From Nocardiopsis suaedae (GTDB lineage Bacteria; Actinomycetota; Actinomycetes; Streptosporangiales; Streptosporangiaceae): DNA of 38,123 nt. The stretch spans positions 1 to 38,123 of the forward strand of contig NZ_JAQFWP010000068.1 of assembly GCF_027706745.1 (NCBI RefSeq). The letters are read 5' to 3'. Below, one piece after another: positions 31,240 through 38,123 of the stretch (within the stretch, counting starts at the first letter, position 1; every line of letters begins with the position of its first letter). Position numbers and translations under genes: made by a program. The notes below the pieces were generated by a model that saw nothing but the letters and a program-made list of their open reading frames with translations, made no database searches and was not told the origin of the DNA.

Positions 31240-31255
31240 GCTCTGGGGGAGACCC

Positions 31256-32485
31256 ATGACCACGACCGCCGTGCGCTCCGCACCGCCCCGCCGCGGGGTG
31301 GCGGGCGCGTCCGCCGCCGCATTACTCGCCGCCACCCTGGTGACCTTCCTCGGCGCCTCCGCCGCGCCCACCCCGCTGTACGCCCTCTACCAGGAGGCCT
31401 GGGGGATGGCCCCCAGCACCACCACCGTCGTCTTCGGCGTCTACGCCCTCGGCCTGCTGGCGGCCCTCCTGGTCGTCGGGCGGCTGTCCGACCACATCGG
31501 CCGCCGCCCGGTGCTCCTGGGCGCCATCGCCCTGGAGGCCGTCTCCGTCGCCGTCTTCCTGGCCGCGGGCGACCTGACCGCCCTGATCGCGGCACGGGTG
31601 CTGCAAGGGCTGGCGACCGGCGCCGCCACCGCCGCCATCGGCGCGGCGATCCTCGACGTCGCCCCCACCCTCGGGCCGATCATCACCGGCGCGGCCCCCG
31701 TGGCGGGCATGGGGCTGGGCGCGCTCGGCTCCGGCGCCCTGGTGCAGTTCGCGCCCGCGCCCATGCGGCTGGTCTACGCGGTGCTCATCGTCCTGCTGGT
31801 GGCCGAGGCCGTCGGTGTCGCGCGGCTGGCCGAGACCGCCGAGCGCCGCGCGGGCGCCGTCGCGTCGCTGCGCCCGACGGTCAGCGTCCCGCCGCAGGCG
31901 CGGCGCGCCATGCTGGTCGCCGCGCCCATCGACATCGCGGTGTGGGCGCTCGGGGGCTTCCTGATGTCCCTGGGCCCGGCGCTGACCACCCAGGTGACCG
32001 GGTCGCACGCGCCTCTGGCGGGAGGAGCGACGGTCTTCGCGCTCACGGGGGCGGGCGCGTTGGCGATCGTCGGGCTGCGCACCGTCCCGGCGGTCCGGGT
32101 CATGCTCATCGGCGCGCCGACCCTGGCGGCGGGGATCGTGATCCTGCTGGCGGGGGCGCAGTTCGGGTCGGTGGTGCTCTTCTTCGCCGGGGCGGTGGTG
32201 TCCGGGGTCGGCTGGGGCGCCGGGTTCCAGGGCGCCCTGCGCACGGTCATGCCGCTGGCCGGGCCGAACGAGCGGGCCGGTCTGATGTCGGCGTTCTACG
32301 TGCTGAGCTACCTGGCGCTGTGCCTGCCCGCCATCGCGGCGGGGATCGCGACCGACCGGTTCGGCCTGACCGCGGTGACCGACGCGTACGGCGTGGCGCT
32401 CATCGTCCTGGCGGCCCTGGCGATGGCCGGGACCCTGGCCATGAGCCGTGCGCGGACCGCGACCGCGGCGGGCCGGGCGGACTGA
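31256..32485 (+). CDS. MFS efflux transporter
   Basis: A 409-aa transporter with about 12 hydrophobic segments. MFS motif A is seen as GRLSDHIGRRPVLLGAIAL after the second helix, and ARVLQGLATGAATAAIGAAI matches the motif of helix 4. The N-terminus AAPTPLYALYQEAW and the overall pattern fit the drug-efflux branch with the chloramphenicol/sugar-type layout. ATG 31256 follows GGGGGAG by 4 nt. Control by the divergent TetR through O1 and O2 is strongly suggested; the substrate is unknown. Confidence 0.93.
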   Translation: MTTTAVRSAPPRRGVAGASAAALLAATLVTFLGASAAPTPLYALYQEAWGMAPSTTTVVFGVYALGLLAALLVVGRLSDHIGRRPVLLGAIALEAVSVAVFLAAGDLTALIAARVLQGLATGAATAAIGAAILDVAPTLGPIITGAAPVAGMGLGALGSGALVQFAPAPMRLVYAVLIVLLVAEAVGVARLAETAERRAGAVASLRPTVSVPPQARRAMLVAAPIDIAVWALGGFLMSLGPALTTQVTGSHAPLAGGATVFALTGAGALAIVGLRTVPAVRVMLIGAPTLAAGIVILLAGAQFGSVVLFFAGAVVSGVGWGAGFQGALRTVMPLAGPNERAGLMSAFYVLSYLALCLPAIAAGIATDRFGLTAVTDAYGVALIVLAALAMAGTLAMSRARTATAAGRAD

Positions 32486-32575
32486 CACCGTCCGTACGAG
32501 GCGCAGGGGGCGCCCACCGGCCGCCGCGGGGGCGGGCCTGTGGGCGCCTTCGCCACGTCCGGCTTGGGCCCGGTC

Positions 32576-32905
32576 CTACGCCATGTCCACCACGACCCAG
32601 TCCCCGGCGTGCTGGGTGACGGTGCAGGTGTAGTCCCGGTGCTCCGTCCCGCCGGAGCGGTAGTCGATGTCGACGCTGCCGACGACCTCGAAATCCCAGT
32701 ACGGGCCGGAGTCCGTCTCGCCTTGGGACGTGAGGGTGACCTCGGGAGAGGCATCGAACTCCGTGTCGGCCGGGGAGTCCAGGTAGCGCTGGATGTGGGC
32801 TTCGCACTCGGCCGCGGCGTTCTCGGAGGTGGGGTCCGAGGCGCCGCACGCACTGAGGGGCAGCGCGGCCAGGAGGAGGACGGTGGCGAGGCGGGCGGGG
32901 TGCAT
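32576..32905 (-). CDS. Small lipoprotein
   Basis: A 109-aa lipoprotein. MHPARLATVLLLAALPLSAC is a type II signal peptide with lipobox LSAC (cysteine 20). The mature part is short, with CEAHIQRYLDSPADTEFD, a WDFEVVGSVDIDYRSGG beta segment and TCTVTQHAGDWVVVDMA, resembling small secreted DUF-type domains in actinomycetes that end with a conserved W-V. The signal peptide supports ATG 32905. It is followed on the same strand upstream by another small membrane-protein gene (32979-33266). Confidence 0.85.
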   Translation of the reverse strand: MHPARLATVLLLAALPLSACGASDPTSENAAAECEAHIQRYLDSPADTEFDASPEVTLTSQGETDSGPYWDFEVVGSVDIDYRSGGTEHRDYTCTVTQHAGDWVVVDMA

Positions 32906-32978
32906 GCGGCTCCGATCTGGGGATGAACGACCGGAGCATAGACGTCCGACGTCTCCCTCCGGTTGCCCCGGTCCCGGA

Positions 32979-33266
32979 TCAGCCCTCCAGCTTCATCCCC
33001 CAGATGCCCAGCAGGAGCAGCAGGAAGTCGAACAGGAAGAACGAGGCCCCCAGCCAGAAGCCCCACAGTGCGAGCCCGCGCCCGCGCAGCCCTTCGGTGT
33101 GGGTGAAGCGCAGCGCGAGGGCGCCGGTGATCGCCGCCGCTGCGGGGACGATCAGGAACAGCCCGAACAGGGGCGTGCTCAGCACGGCGAGCACGCCCAG
33201 AATGAGGGCGCCGACGGCGGACGAGGACAGGCGCGGGCGGGGCCCCGCATACGGGGGGTGGTACAA
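32979..33266 (-). CDS. Small DUF4190-like membrane protein (TTG start)
   Basis: A 95-aa protein with three hydrophobic helices (about 15-35, 37-56 and 66-90): SAVGALILGVLAVLSTPLFG, LIVPAAAAITGALALRFTHT and LALWGFWLGASFFLFDFLLL. The N-terminus MYHPPYAGPRPRLSS is Pro/Tyr-rich, as in DUF4190 proteins. The only suitable start is TTG 33266, with GGAG 7 nt upstream. It is divergent from the AlkD-like gene. Function unknown. Confidence 0.78.
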   Translation of the reverse strand: MYHPPYAGPRPRLSSSAVGALILGVLAVLSTPLFGLFLIVPAAAAITGALALRFTHTEGLRGRGLALWGFWLGASFFLFDFLLLLLGIWGMKLEG

Positions 33267-33409
33267 GGCCGTTCTCCACGGGGGTGATGGGGAGGGAGAT
33301 CCCCGACATTATTAGGGGCGGCGCACGGCCCGGAAACGGGCGCAGTGCGGAGGAAGGAGGCAAGGTATCCCAAGGAGAGGACAAGGGTTCCAGGGGAATT
33401 GGGGGCACG

Positions 33410-34093
33410 GTGTCCGACACGGCGCTGACCGAGGTGATGGCGGAGCTCGCCGCACTCGACGACCCGAAGGTGCGCGAGGTGAACGCCAGGCACGGAGACG
33501 ACCACGGGGTCAACCTCACGCGCCTGCGCGAGGTGGCCAAGCGGCTCAAGAAACAGCAGGACCTCGCCCGCGACCTCTGGGCGACCGGCGACACGGCTGC
33601 GCGGCTGCTGGCGATGCTGGTCTGCCGCCCGAAGGCGTTCGAGCGCGACGAACTCGACGCGATGCTGCGCGAGGCGCGCGCGCCCAAGGTTCACGACTGG
33701 CTCGTGAACTATGTGGTCAAGAAGAGCCCGCACAGGGAGGACCTGCGGGCGGCCTGGTCGGTCGACCCGGACCCGGTGGTCGCCAGCGCCGGGTGGGCCC
33801 TGACCGCCGACCGGGTGGCGAAGCAGCCGGACGGGCTCGACCTGGGCGGGCTGCTGGACACGGTCGAGGCCGAGATGAAGGATGCGCCGGACCGGCTCCA
33901 GTGGGCGATGAACACCTGCCTGGCACAGATCGGGATCGAGCACGAGGAGTACCGCGACAGGGCGGTCGGCATCGGCGAGCGGCTGGAGGTCCTCAAGGAC
34001 TACCCGACCTCGCCGGGCTGCACCTCCCCGTACGCCCCCACCTGGATCGCCGAGATGGTCCGCCGCCGAGAGGAGAAGCAGGCGAAGGCGTAG
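33410..34093 (+). CDS. HEAT-repeat DNA alkylation repair (AlkD)-like protein
   Basis: A 227-aa all-helical protein matching the DNA alkylation repair (HEAT-like) family: HGDDHGVNLTRLREVAKRLK, then DLARDLWATGDTAARLLAML, KVHDWLVNYVVKKSPHREDL and PVVASAGWALTADRVAK. AlkD removes N3/N7-alkylated purines by base trapping rather than base flipping. Some relatives are inactive helical scaffolds, and I cannot confirm the catalytic Asp/Trp set. Start GTG 33410 is chosen from family length; GGGGG precedes it by 6 nt. A stronger AAGGAGAGG at 33372-33380 has no start codon in range. The short acidic N-terminal stretch of the longer open frame is not conserved. Confidence 0.8.
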   Translation: MSDTALTEVMAELAALDDPKVREVNARHGDDHGVNLTRLREVAKRLKKQQDLARDLWATGDTAARLLAMLVCRPKAFERDELDAMLREARAPKVHDWLVNYVVKKSPHREDLRAAWSVDPDPVVASAGWALTADRVAKQPDGLDLGGLLDTVEAEMKDAPDRLQWAMNTCLAQIGIEHEEYRDRAVGIGERLEVLKDYPTSPGCTSPYAPTWIAEMVRRREEKQAKA

Positions 34094-34190
34094 GCCCGGG
34101 GCCGGCCGCCGACCGCGAGGGGCCCCGCCGCCCGCACCGCAATCGCGGGTCCACTGGGCCTGCTACCCGAACCGACCGATGGCGGTGGCG

Positions 34191-34586
34191 ATGAGGACGC
34201 GTCGGGTGGGTCCCCTGCCAGGAGTCGTGCCGCTCCTCGCTCTCGTCGCGGCCTGCGGCGGCGGTCCGAGTGAAGGCGTGAGCGGTGCGGACCGGCCCCC
34301 AGGGAGCGGGACGGGCGCCCCGGACCTCGTGGAGGTGTCGGGAAGGGTGCTCGACGCGCGCGGGAAGCCCGTGGACGGGGTCTCCGTTCAGCGGGAGTAC
34401 GCCGGTGATGGCCCGATGCCGATACCTGAGTACGGGGTCCTCAGCGGACCGGACGGCGGATGGTCGCTCACTCTGGAGCCCGGGGAGTGGGACATCTCCG
34501 GCGCCGTGCGGGGCGATGAGACGGCGACGGAACGCGTCGTCCTCGAAGATGAGCGTGTCGAAGGCGTGGAACTGCGCTTTCCGTGA
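34191..34586 (+). CDS. Lipoprotein with carboxypeptidase-regulatory-like (CarD/DUF2012-like) domain
   Basis: A 131-aa lipoprotein. MRTRRVGPLPGVVPLLALVAAC is a type II signal peptide with lipobox VAAC. The mature domain (about 50-130) is a single beta-sandwich: VEVSGRVLDARGKPVDGVSV, then GGWSLTLEPGEWDISGAVRG and VEGVELRFP, the pattern of carboxypeptidase regulatory-like (transthyretin-like) domains. It is a cell-surface protein of unknown role. ATG 34179 is an in-frame alternative that adds four residues; neither has a convincing ribosome site. Confidence 0.8.
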   Translation: MRTRRVGPLPGVVPLLALVAACGGGPSEGVSGADRPPGSGTGAPDLVEVSGRVLDARGKPVDGVSVQREYAGDGPMPIPEYGVLSGPDGGWSLTLEPGEWDISGAVRGDETATERVVLEDERVEGVELRFP

Positions 34587-34768
34587 ACCGGGGGCCGCAT
34601 CAGGCGGTCAGGACCTGGTCCGGCGTGTCGAGCCATAGCTCCTGGCGGCCGTCAGGGCGTCCGTCGTCGACCTGGGTCACGATCGGCCTGTCGGGGCAGA
34701 CCGCCTCCAGCCGCGCCGGTGAGCCGTATCGCACTGGCCGCCGCGGCCCGCATCGCGTTCGCAAGGTT

Positions 34769-34785
34769 TACTACCGCCTGTAGTA
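34769..34785. promoter_or_regulatory. BlaI/CopY-like operator in a leaderless promoter
   Basis: TACTAC-CGCCT-GTAGTA is a perfect 6-bp inverted repeat, of the TACTAC/GTAGTA type known for BlaI/MecI/CopY-family repressors of actinobacteria. It overlaps the -10 box TAGCGT (34784-34789), which lies 7 nt before ATG 34797. Binding would block transcription of the small membrane gene. No BlaI-type gene is in the window. Confidence 0.65.
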
Positions 34786-34796
34786 GCGTTCGGGGC

Positions 34797-35135
34797 ATGG
34801 CATTCGTTCACTCGCTTCTCCTCTTCCTCCACCTCCTCGGCATGGCCGGGATCGTCGCCGGGTTCCTGATGCAGCTCGCCACGGACAGCGCCAAGGCGCC
34901 CAAGGCCATCCTGCACAGCTCGCTGCTGCAGCTGGTCACCGGCCTCATCCTGGTCGGGCTCGCGGAGATGGGCGACGGCGCCGTCGACCACATCAAGATC
35001 GGCGTGAAGCTGCTGGTCGCCCTCGCCGTGGTCGTGGTCGCCATCATCAACGTGCGCAAGCCCGCCACGAAGCTGGGCGTCACGGCCGGCGTGCTCGCGA
35101 TCCTCAACGTCGCGGTCGCGGTGTTCTGGGTCTGA
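34797..35135 (+). CDS. Small four-helix membrane protein
   Basis: A 112-aa protein with four predicted membrane helices (about 2-24, 43-60, 68-87 and 93-112): MAFVHSLLLFLHLLGMAGIV, HSSLLQLVTGLILVGL, IKIGVKLLVALAVVVVAIIN and LGVTAGVLAILNVAVAVFWV. The first helix with conserved His (VHSLLLFLHLLG) recalls small haem-copper or DoxX/Sirb-like membrane proteins; no family can be named safely. ATG 34797 is the leaderless start set by TAGCGT with 7-nt spacing. The operator at 34769-34785 suggests stress- or metal-linked control. Confidence 0.82.
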   Translation: MAFVHSLLLFLHLLGMAGIVAGFLMQLATDSAKAPKAILHSSLLQLVTGLILVGLAEMGDGAVDHIKIGVKLLVALAVVVVAIINVRKPATKLGVTAGVLAILNVAVAVFWV

Positions 35136-35265
35136 GGCGCCCGAAGCCCGACGGTGCCCAGGACGGCCGCGGCCGTTCCGCGGGCGCTCATCGCGGGGCG
35201 GGCTCCGCGCCCCGGTCCGCATCCGGCCCGCCTGCCCGGCACACCGCAGGCGCCCCCGGTCCTCA

Positions 35266-35296
35266 GACGGCCCGCACCCCCAGGGTGCGGGCCGTC
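35266..35296. terminator. Strong hairpin, terminator or attenuator
   Basis: GACGGCCCGCACCC (35266-35279) pairs perfectly with GGGTGCGGGCCGTC (35283-35296) around a CCA loop, a 14-bp stem. It lies 131 bp after the small membrane gene and 109 bp before the TerD-domain gene. It has no T-tract. Confidence 0.75.
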
Positions 35297-35404
35297 CGTC
35301 GTTCCACCCCGGTTGCCCGTCCGTCGTCCACAGGCGGAAAAATCACGTGCCTGAACGGCGCCGCATCCGGGATCGTGGCACCGCACACCGCCACGGGAGG
35401 GCCC

Positions 35405-37600
35405 ATGGAACCGATCTCGCTTCAGACCCGCCTCATCCAGGCGACCGGCCGCGTCCCGTGCCGCCCCGGCGCCCCCTCCGGTGACGGGGCGGCCGTGGCC
35501 CGCCAGATGGACGCCGCCCTGCTCACCGTGGGCTTCGCCTGCGCGCGCGACCTCTTGGACCACGTGTCGGCCATGGAGCCCGGCGCCGCGTTCGACACGG
35601 CGGCCGACGTGATGGCCGCCGCCCGCCTCCAGGTCGGCGACCACGTCCGGCACAACGTCTACTTCATCGACTTCCCGGAGAACGTGCCCGACACCCTGGA
35701 CTTCTGGGCCCAGTGCATCGCCGACGCCCTCGTCGGCCCCGACGGCGAGGAGGTCGCCGTCGAGGACCTCTTCCCGGACGGCGCCCCCGGGCCGGTCTCC
35801 CTGACGGACCTGCCGGCCTACGGCCGCTACCAGCACACCTACGCCGACCTCCTCGCCCGCCATGAGGCCCTCGTCGCCTCCTCGGAGGACCGCGTCACCG
35901 TGCTGCGCCTGGGCGGCCCCCTGGACGACGAGGCGCACCGCCTCTACCTGGACACGGCGGCCTCGCCCGTCCCCCTCGCCGACGACGGCCGCGACCTGCT
36001 CGCCGCCCTGGCCGCCCACTGCGCCGACCGGGAGCAGCCCGAGACGGTCCCCGTGCGGGAGAACCGCGCCATCATCAACCGCGCGCGCCTGGAGCACGGC
36101 CGCGCCCCGCAGGTCGACACCGTCACCGACGTGCTCCGCCTGGCCTGCGCCCTCTCCGACGGGGACGTCACCCTCGCCGCGCCCACCCGGTTCACCTCGC
36201 CGCGCCGCCGCGACCGCCGCGCGCTCCTGGCCGCCCTCGACCGGGTCGTCGCCGGGGCCCCCGTCAAGCTCGGCGACGTCAACCGGCACGCGAACCGGTG
36301 GAAGCGGCTGGGGGAGCGGCTGCACCCCCACGAGTACCCCGAGTTCCCGCACGCCCGGGAGGTGTTCGCCGTCGCCCGCGGGGAGCGCCGGGCGTCCTCC
36401 CTGGAGGCGCGCACCGAGGCGGCCTTCACCGAGGGGGACCTCGACGAGGCGCTGCGCCTGCTGTCCGCGTCGCCGGGGATGCTGGTGCGCTCGCTCGACC
36501 GGCTGCTGCGCCTGGCCGGGCCCGAGCGGCTCGACGCCGTCTCCGGCGCCCTGGCCGAAGCCGCGCCGTCGGTGGCCGGCCGGGTGCTGCTGAGCGCCCG
36601 GGCGCACCTGGACCCCGGCCGCCGTCACTCCGCGCCCCGTGTGTTCGCCAACCGGGGCCGCCGCGCGTGGGTCGCCCCGGACGCCCGGGAGCCGCTGGGG
36701 CGCGGCCTGCTCACCGACGCGGTCCGCCCCCTCGACGCCGAGATCGCCGCCCGGCTGCCCGCCGCCGACCGTGTGCTGGTCGACCCGGCGGTGCTGAAGG
36801 TCGCCCTGCCGACCACCGGTGCGCCCGGCCGCGCGGACGGGACCGGGGTGCTGCCGCGCGGCTCCACCACGGTCGTCGACGGGGAACGGCTGCGGTTCTT
36901 CGTGCACTGGCGGCAGGCCCACCTGACCACCGACCTCGACCTGTCGGTGGTCCTCCTGCAGAAGGACTTCACCTACCACGGGCACCTGTCGTGGACCGAG
37001 CTGGAGGGACACGGAGGCAAGCACTCCGGCGACATCGTCGAGGCGCCGGAGGGCGCCACCGAGATGATCGACCTCGACCTGGCCCGGGTCGGCGCCGCCC
37101 ACTACGTGGTGCCGCAGGTCGACCTCTTCGAGGGGGAGGGGTTCGACGACCTGGCCGAGGTGTTCTTCGGGTACATGACGCGCGGAACCGACCGGAAGGG
37201 GCGGCCGTTCGAGCCGCGCACCGTGCGTATGAAGTCCGACCTGTCCGGGACCGGGCGGGTGGCGCTGCCGCTGGTGTTCGCGCGCGGGGGCACCCGGAAC
37301 AAGCCGAGGTGGCGGGCGCGGTGGACGCACCTGTCGCTGACGGGGGAGCCGAACTTCAACCGGGTGGAGGCCAACAGCCTCAGCACCGGGCTGCTGGCGC
37401 GCGGGATCATGGAGCGCCCGTACGTCACGGTCGCCCAGGCGGTCGAGCTGATGCGCGGGCGCGGGGCGAAGGTGGAGGAGTACGGGGGGCAGCGCGGGGG
37501 CGGCGGAACCATCTACGTCGGCCTGGAGCGCCCGGAGCGGCTGCGGGAGGACGTGGAGGCGTTCACCCCGGACCGGCTGGAAAACCTGCTTTCGCACTGA
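35405..37600 (+). CDS. Large protein with TerD-like C-terminal domain
   Basis: A 731-aa protein. The N-terminal half resembles the MXAN_6230/SCO0854 group found near ter genes (HNVYFIDFPENVPDTLDFWA at about 80-100, YGRYQHTYADLLARHEAL, and NRHANRWKRLGERLHPHEYP at about 290-310). From about 485 to 690 a TerD-like calcium-binding stress domain is seen: STTVVDGERLRFFVHWRQAH, TTDLDLSVVLLQKDF, GKHSGDIVEAPEGATEMIDL. The cysteine pairs of the RING-like zinc finger reported for that group are absent here. ATG 35405 is preceded by GGGAGGG. Ter-linked proteins are tied to tellurite, phage and stress responses. No terB, terC or other ter gene is in the window. Confidence 0.82.
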   Translation: MEPISLQTRLIQATGRVPCRPGAPSGDGAAVARQMDAALLTVGFACARDLLDHVSAMEPGAAFDTAADVMAAARLQVGDHVRHNVYFIDFPENVPDTLDFWAQCIADALVGPDGEEVAVEDLFPDGAPGPVSLTDLPAYGRYQHTYADLLARHEALVASSEDRVTVLRLGGPLDDEAHRLYLDTAASPVPLADDGRDLLAALAAHCADREQPETVPVRENRAIINRARLEHGRAPQVDTVTDVLRLACALSDGDVTLAAPTRFTSPRRRDRRALLAALDRVVAGAPVKLGDVNRHANRWKRLGERLHPHEYPEFPHAREVFAVARGERRASSLEARTEAAFTEGDLDEALRLLSASPGMLVRSLDRLLRLAGPERLDAVSGALAEAAPSVAGRVLLSARAHLDPGRRHSAPRVFANRGRRAWVAPDAREPLGRGLLTDAVRPLDAEIAARLPAADRVLVDPAVLKVALPTTGAPGRADGTGVLPRGSTTVVDGERLRFFVHWRQAHLTTDLDLSVVLLQKDFTYHGHLSWTELEGHGGKHSGDIVEAPEGATEMIDLDLARVGAAHYVVPQVDLFEGEGFDDLAEVFFGYMTRGTDRKGRPFEPRTVRMKSDLSGTGRVALPLVFARGGTRNKPRWRARWTHLSLTGEPNFNRVEANSLSTGLLARGIMERPYVTVAQAVELMRGRGAKVEEYGGQRGGGGTIYVGLERPERLREDVEAFTPDRLENLLSH

Positions 37601-37613
37601 CCGGGGCCTGGGC

Positions 37614-37674
37614 TAGGCTCACCCGCGTGAGGCCATGGCGGAGCTTCCTTCTCCTCATCCTTGAAATGGTCTAG
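37614..37674 (+). other. Leaderless promoter with possible 15-codon ORF
   Basis: TAGGCT (37614-37619) matches the leaderless -10 box and is followed after 7 nt by GTG 37627. The frame reads V-R-P-W-R-S-F-L-L-L-I-L-E-M-V then TAG at 37672-37674. A TTCGCA -35-like element lies 17 bp upstream of the -10. The strong hairpin at 37704-37733 follows 29 bp after the stop. It could be a hydrophobic leader peptide, a small RNA, or chance. Confidence 0.4.
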
Positions 37675-37703
37675 CGCCGCCCCTTTCCTCACATCGCGAT
37701 CCG

Positions 37704-37733
37704 GGAGGCCCGACGCCGAGGCGTCGGGCCTCC
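37704..37733. terminator. Strong hairpin terminator downstream of the TerD-domain gene
   Basis: GGAGGCCCGACGC (37704-37716) pairs perfectly with GCGTCGGGCCTCC (37721-37733) around a 4-nt CGAG loop, 104 bp after the TerD-domain stop. It probably ends that transcript and any short transcript started at 37620. Confidence 0.75.
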
Positions 37734-38123
37734 GGTGTTCACTCCACGTCGACGGGGAGGCCGCCGCTCCCGGCAGCGCTGACGACGGCAAGGCGTGCGC
37801 GTGGTCACCGGAGAGGGCGGCGACGGCACAGCAGGTGCCCCGCTTGCGGGCTCCGGCCGGGCGGCGCGCCGCCGGGGCGCAAGGTGAAAAGCAGCGGCGA
37901 CGACCGAGGCCGGCGGCCCTGACGGCAGCGTCGTCGGCCGACGGGTGTGCGGGGGCAGCGTGGAGGGCGGCGACGGCCAGAGCGGGGTGGTTTCCCGGCC
38001 CCACCAGCCGGGCGACGTGCGGCGCTGTGTCTGGGATGTCCGGTTCCCAGGTGGGCGGGCCGGTGGAACGTGTTCTGGTTTTCGCCGAGTTGCGCCTGGT
38101 GGCCGGTATTCAGACCCGAATAC
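37734..38123. other. No supportable gene in the right-hand end
   Basis: These 390 bp show long open frames in several phases, as is common in GC-rich DNA, but none with family similarity. A minus-strand frame entering from the right edge reads STGPPTWEPDIPDTAPHVAR and continues ALAVAALHAAPAHPSADDAA, which looks protein-like and could be the decayed 3' part of a gene beyond the window. It has no visible stop where the hairpin begins, so I do not call it. Confidence 0.35.

Noticed and set aside
34808-37597. A 929-aa open frame on the minus strand opposite the TerD-domain gene
   Set aside because: Its translation is low-complexity and rich in Gly/Arg/Val/Gln, typical of an antisense frame over a GC-rich gene; the plus-strand frame has clear TerD similarity.
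37513-38004. A 163-aa minus-strand frame at the right end
   Set aside because: It overlaps the TerD-domain gene and crosses the terminator hairpin; the translation is Ala/Arg/Pro-rich with no family similarity. Part of it may be the remnant of a gene beyond the window.

Overview
The window is very GC-rich, with strong third-position G/C bias, frequent GTG starts and many apparently leaderless promoters (a TANNNT -10 box about 6-7 nt before the start codon). Several families are typical of actinomycetes: DUF397 with XRE/DUF5753, LAL-type LuxR regulators, a GlnA2-type glutamine synthetase, glutamine-dependent NadE, and an F420-type LLM oxidoreductase. I infer a filamentous actinomycete, most likely close to Nocardiopsis or Streptomyces. 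The panB, glnA2 and nadE order resembles, from memory, a conserved Streptomyces chromosomal neighbourhood. The window is therefore probably chromosomal with accessory genes inserted between core genes.

Left part (1-4792): a DoxX-like membrane protein cut by the window edge, a FadR/GntR regulator, a long palindromic hairpin, an LLM-class oxidoreductase, panB, and an ABM-fold monooxygenase divergent from a TetR regulator with a clear operator between them. From 4786 to 10693 lie two large paralogous proteins in tandem. Each has an N-terminal NTPase-like domain whose Walker A site is degenerate, followed by TPR/Sel1-like repeats. The downstream copy lacks about 310 C-terminal residues. Both have the same palindrome upstream. 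A 158-bp MITE with 15-bp terminal repeats flanked by CTAG lies next to them.

Middle part (11000-26170): a small HHPD-motif protein precedes a LAL-type LuxR ATPase regulator, and this pair occurs twice (11125-14459 on + and 25982-22601 on -). Between the two pairs are an orphan NarL-type response regulator, glnA2, nadE, a second long palindrome, an unrecognised 366-aa protein, and a whiJ-like regulatory cluster made of an XRE/DUF5753 gene, four tandem DUF397 genes and a divergent fifth DUF397.

Right part (26200-38123): a secreted, membrane-anchored protein, an ASCH-domain protein, a phytanoyl-CoA dioxygenase-like oxygenase and a decayed copy of its 3' end, two unrecognised membrane proteins, a TetR/MFS efflux pair with two operator copies, two lipoproteins, a HEAT-repeat DNA alkylation repair-like protein, a small membrane protein behind a BlaI/CopY-like operator, and a large TerD-domain protein. 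The last ~390 bp have no gene I can support.

The best candidates for undescribed biology are the tandem pseudo-NTPase/TPR proteins with their shared upstream palindrome, and the repeated small-HHPD-protein/LAL-regulator pair with YCTAAGR repeats upstream. No CRISPR array, tRNA or rRNA was seen.
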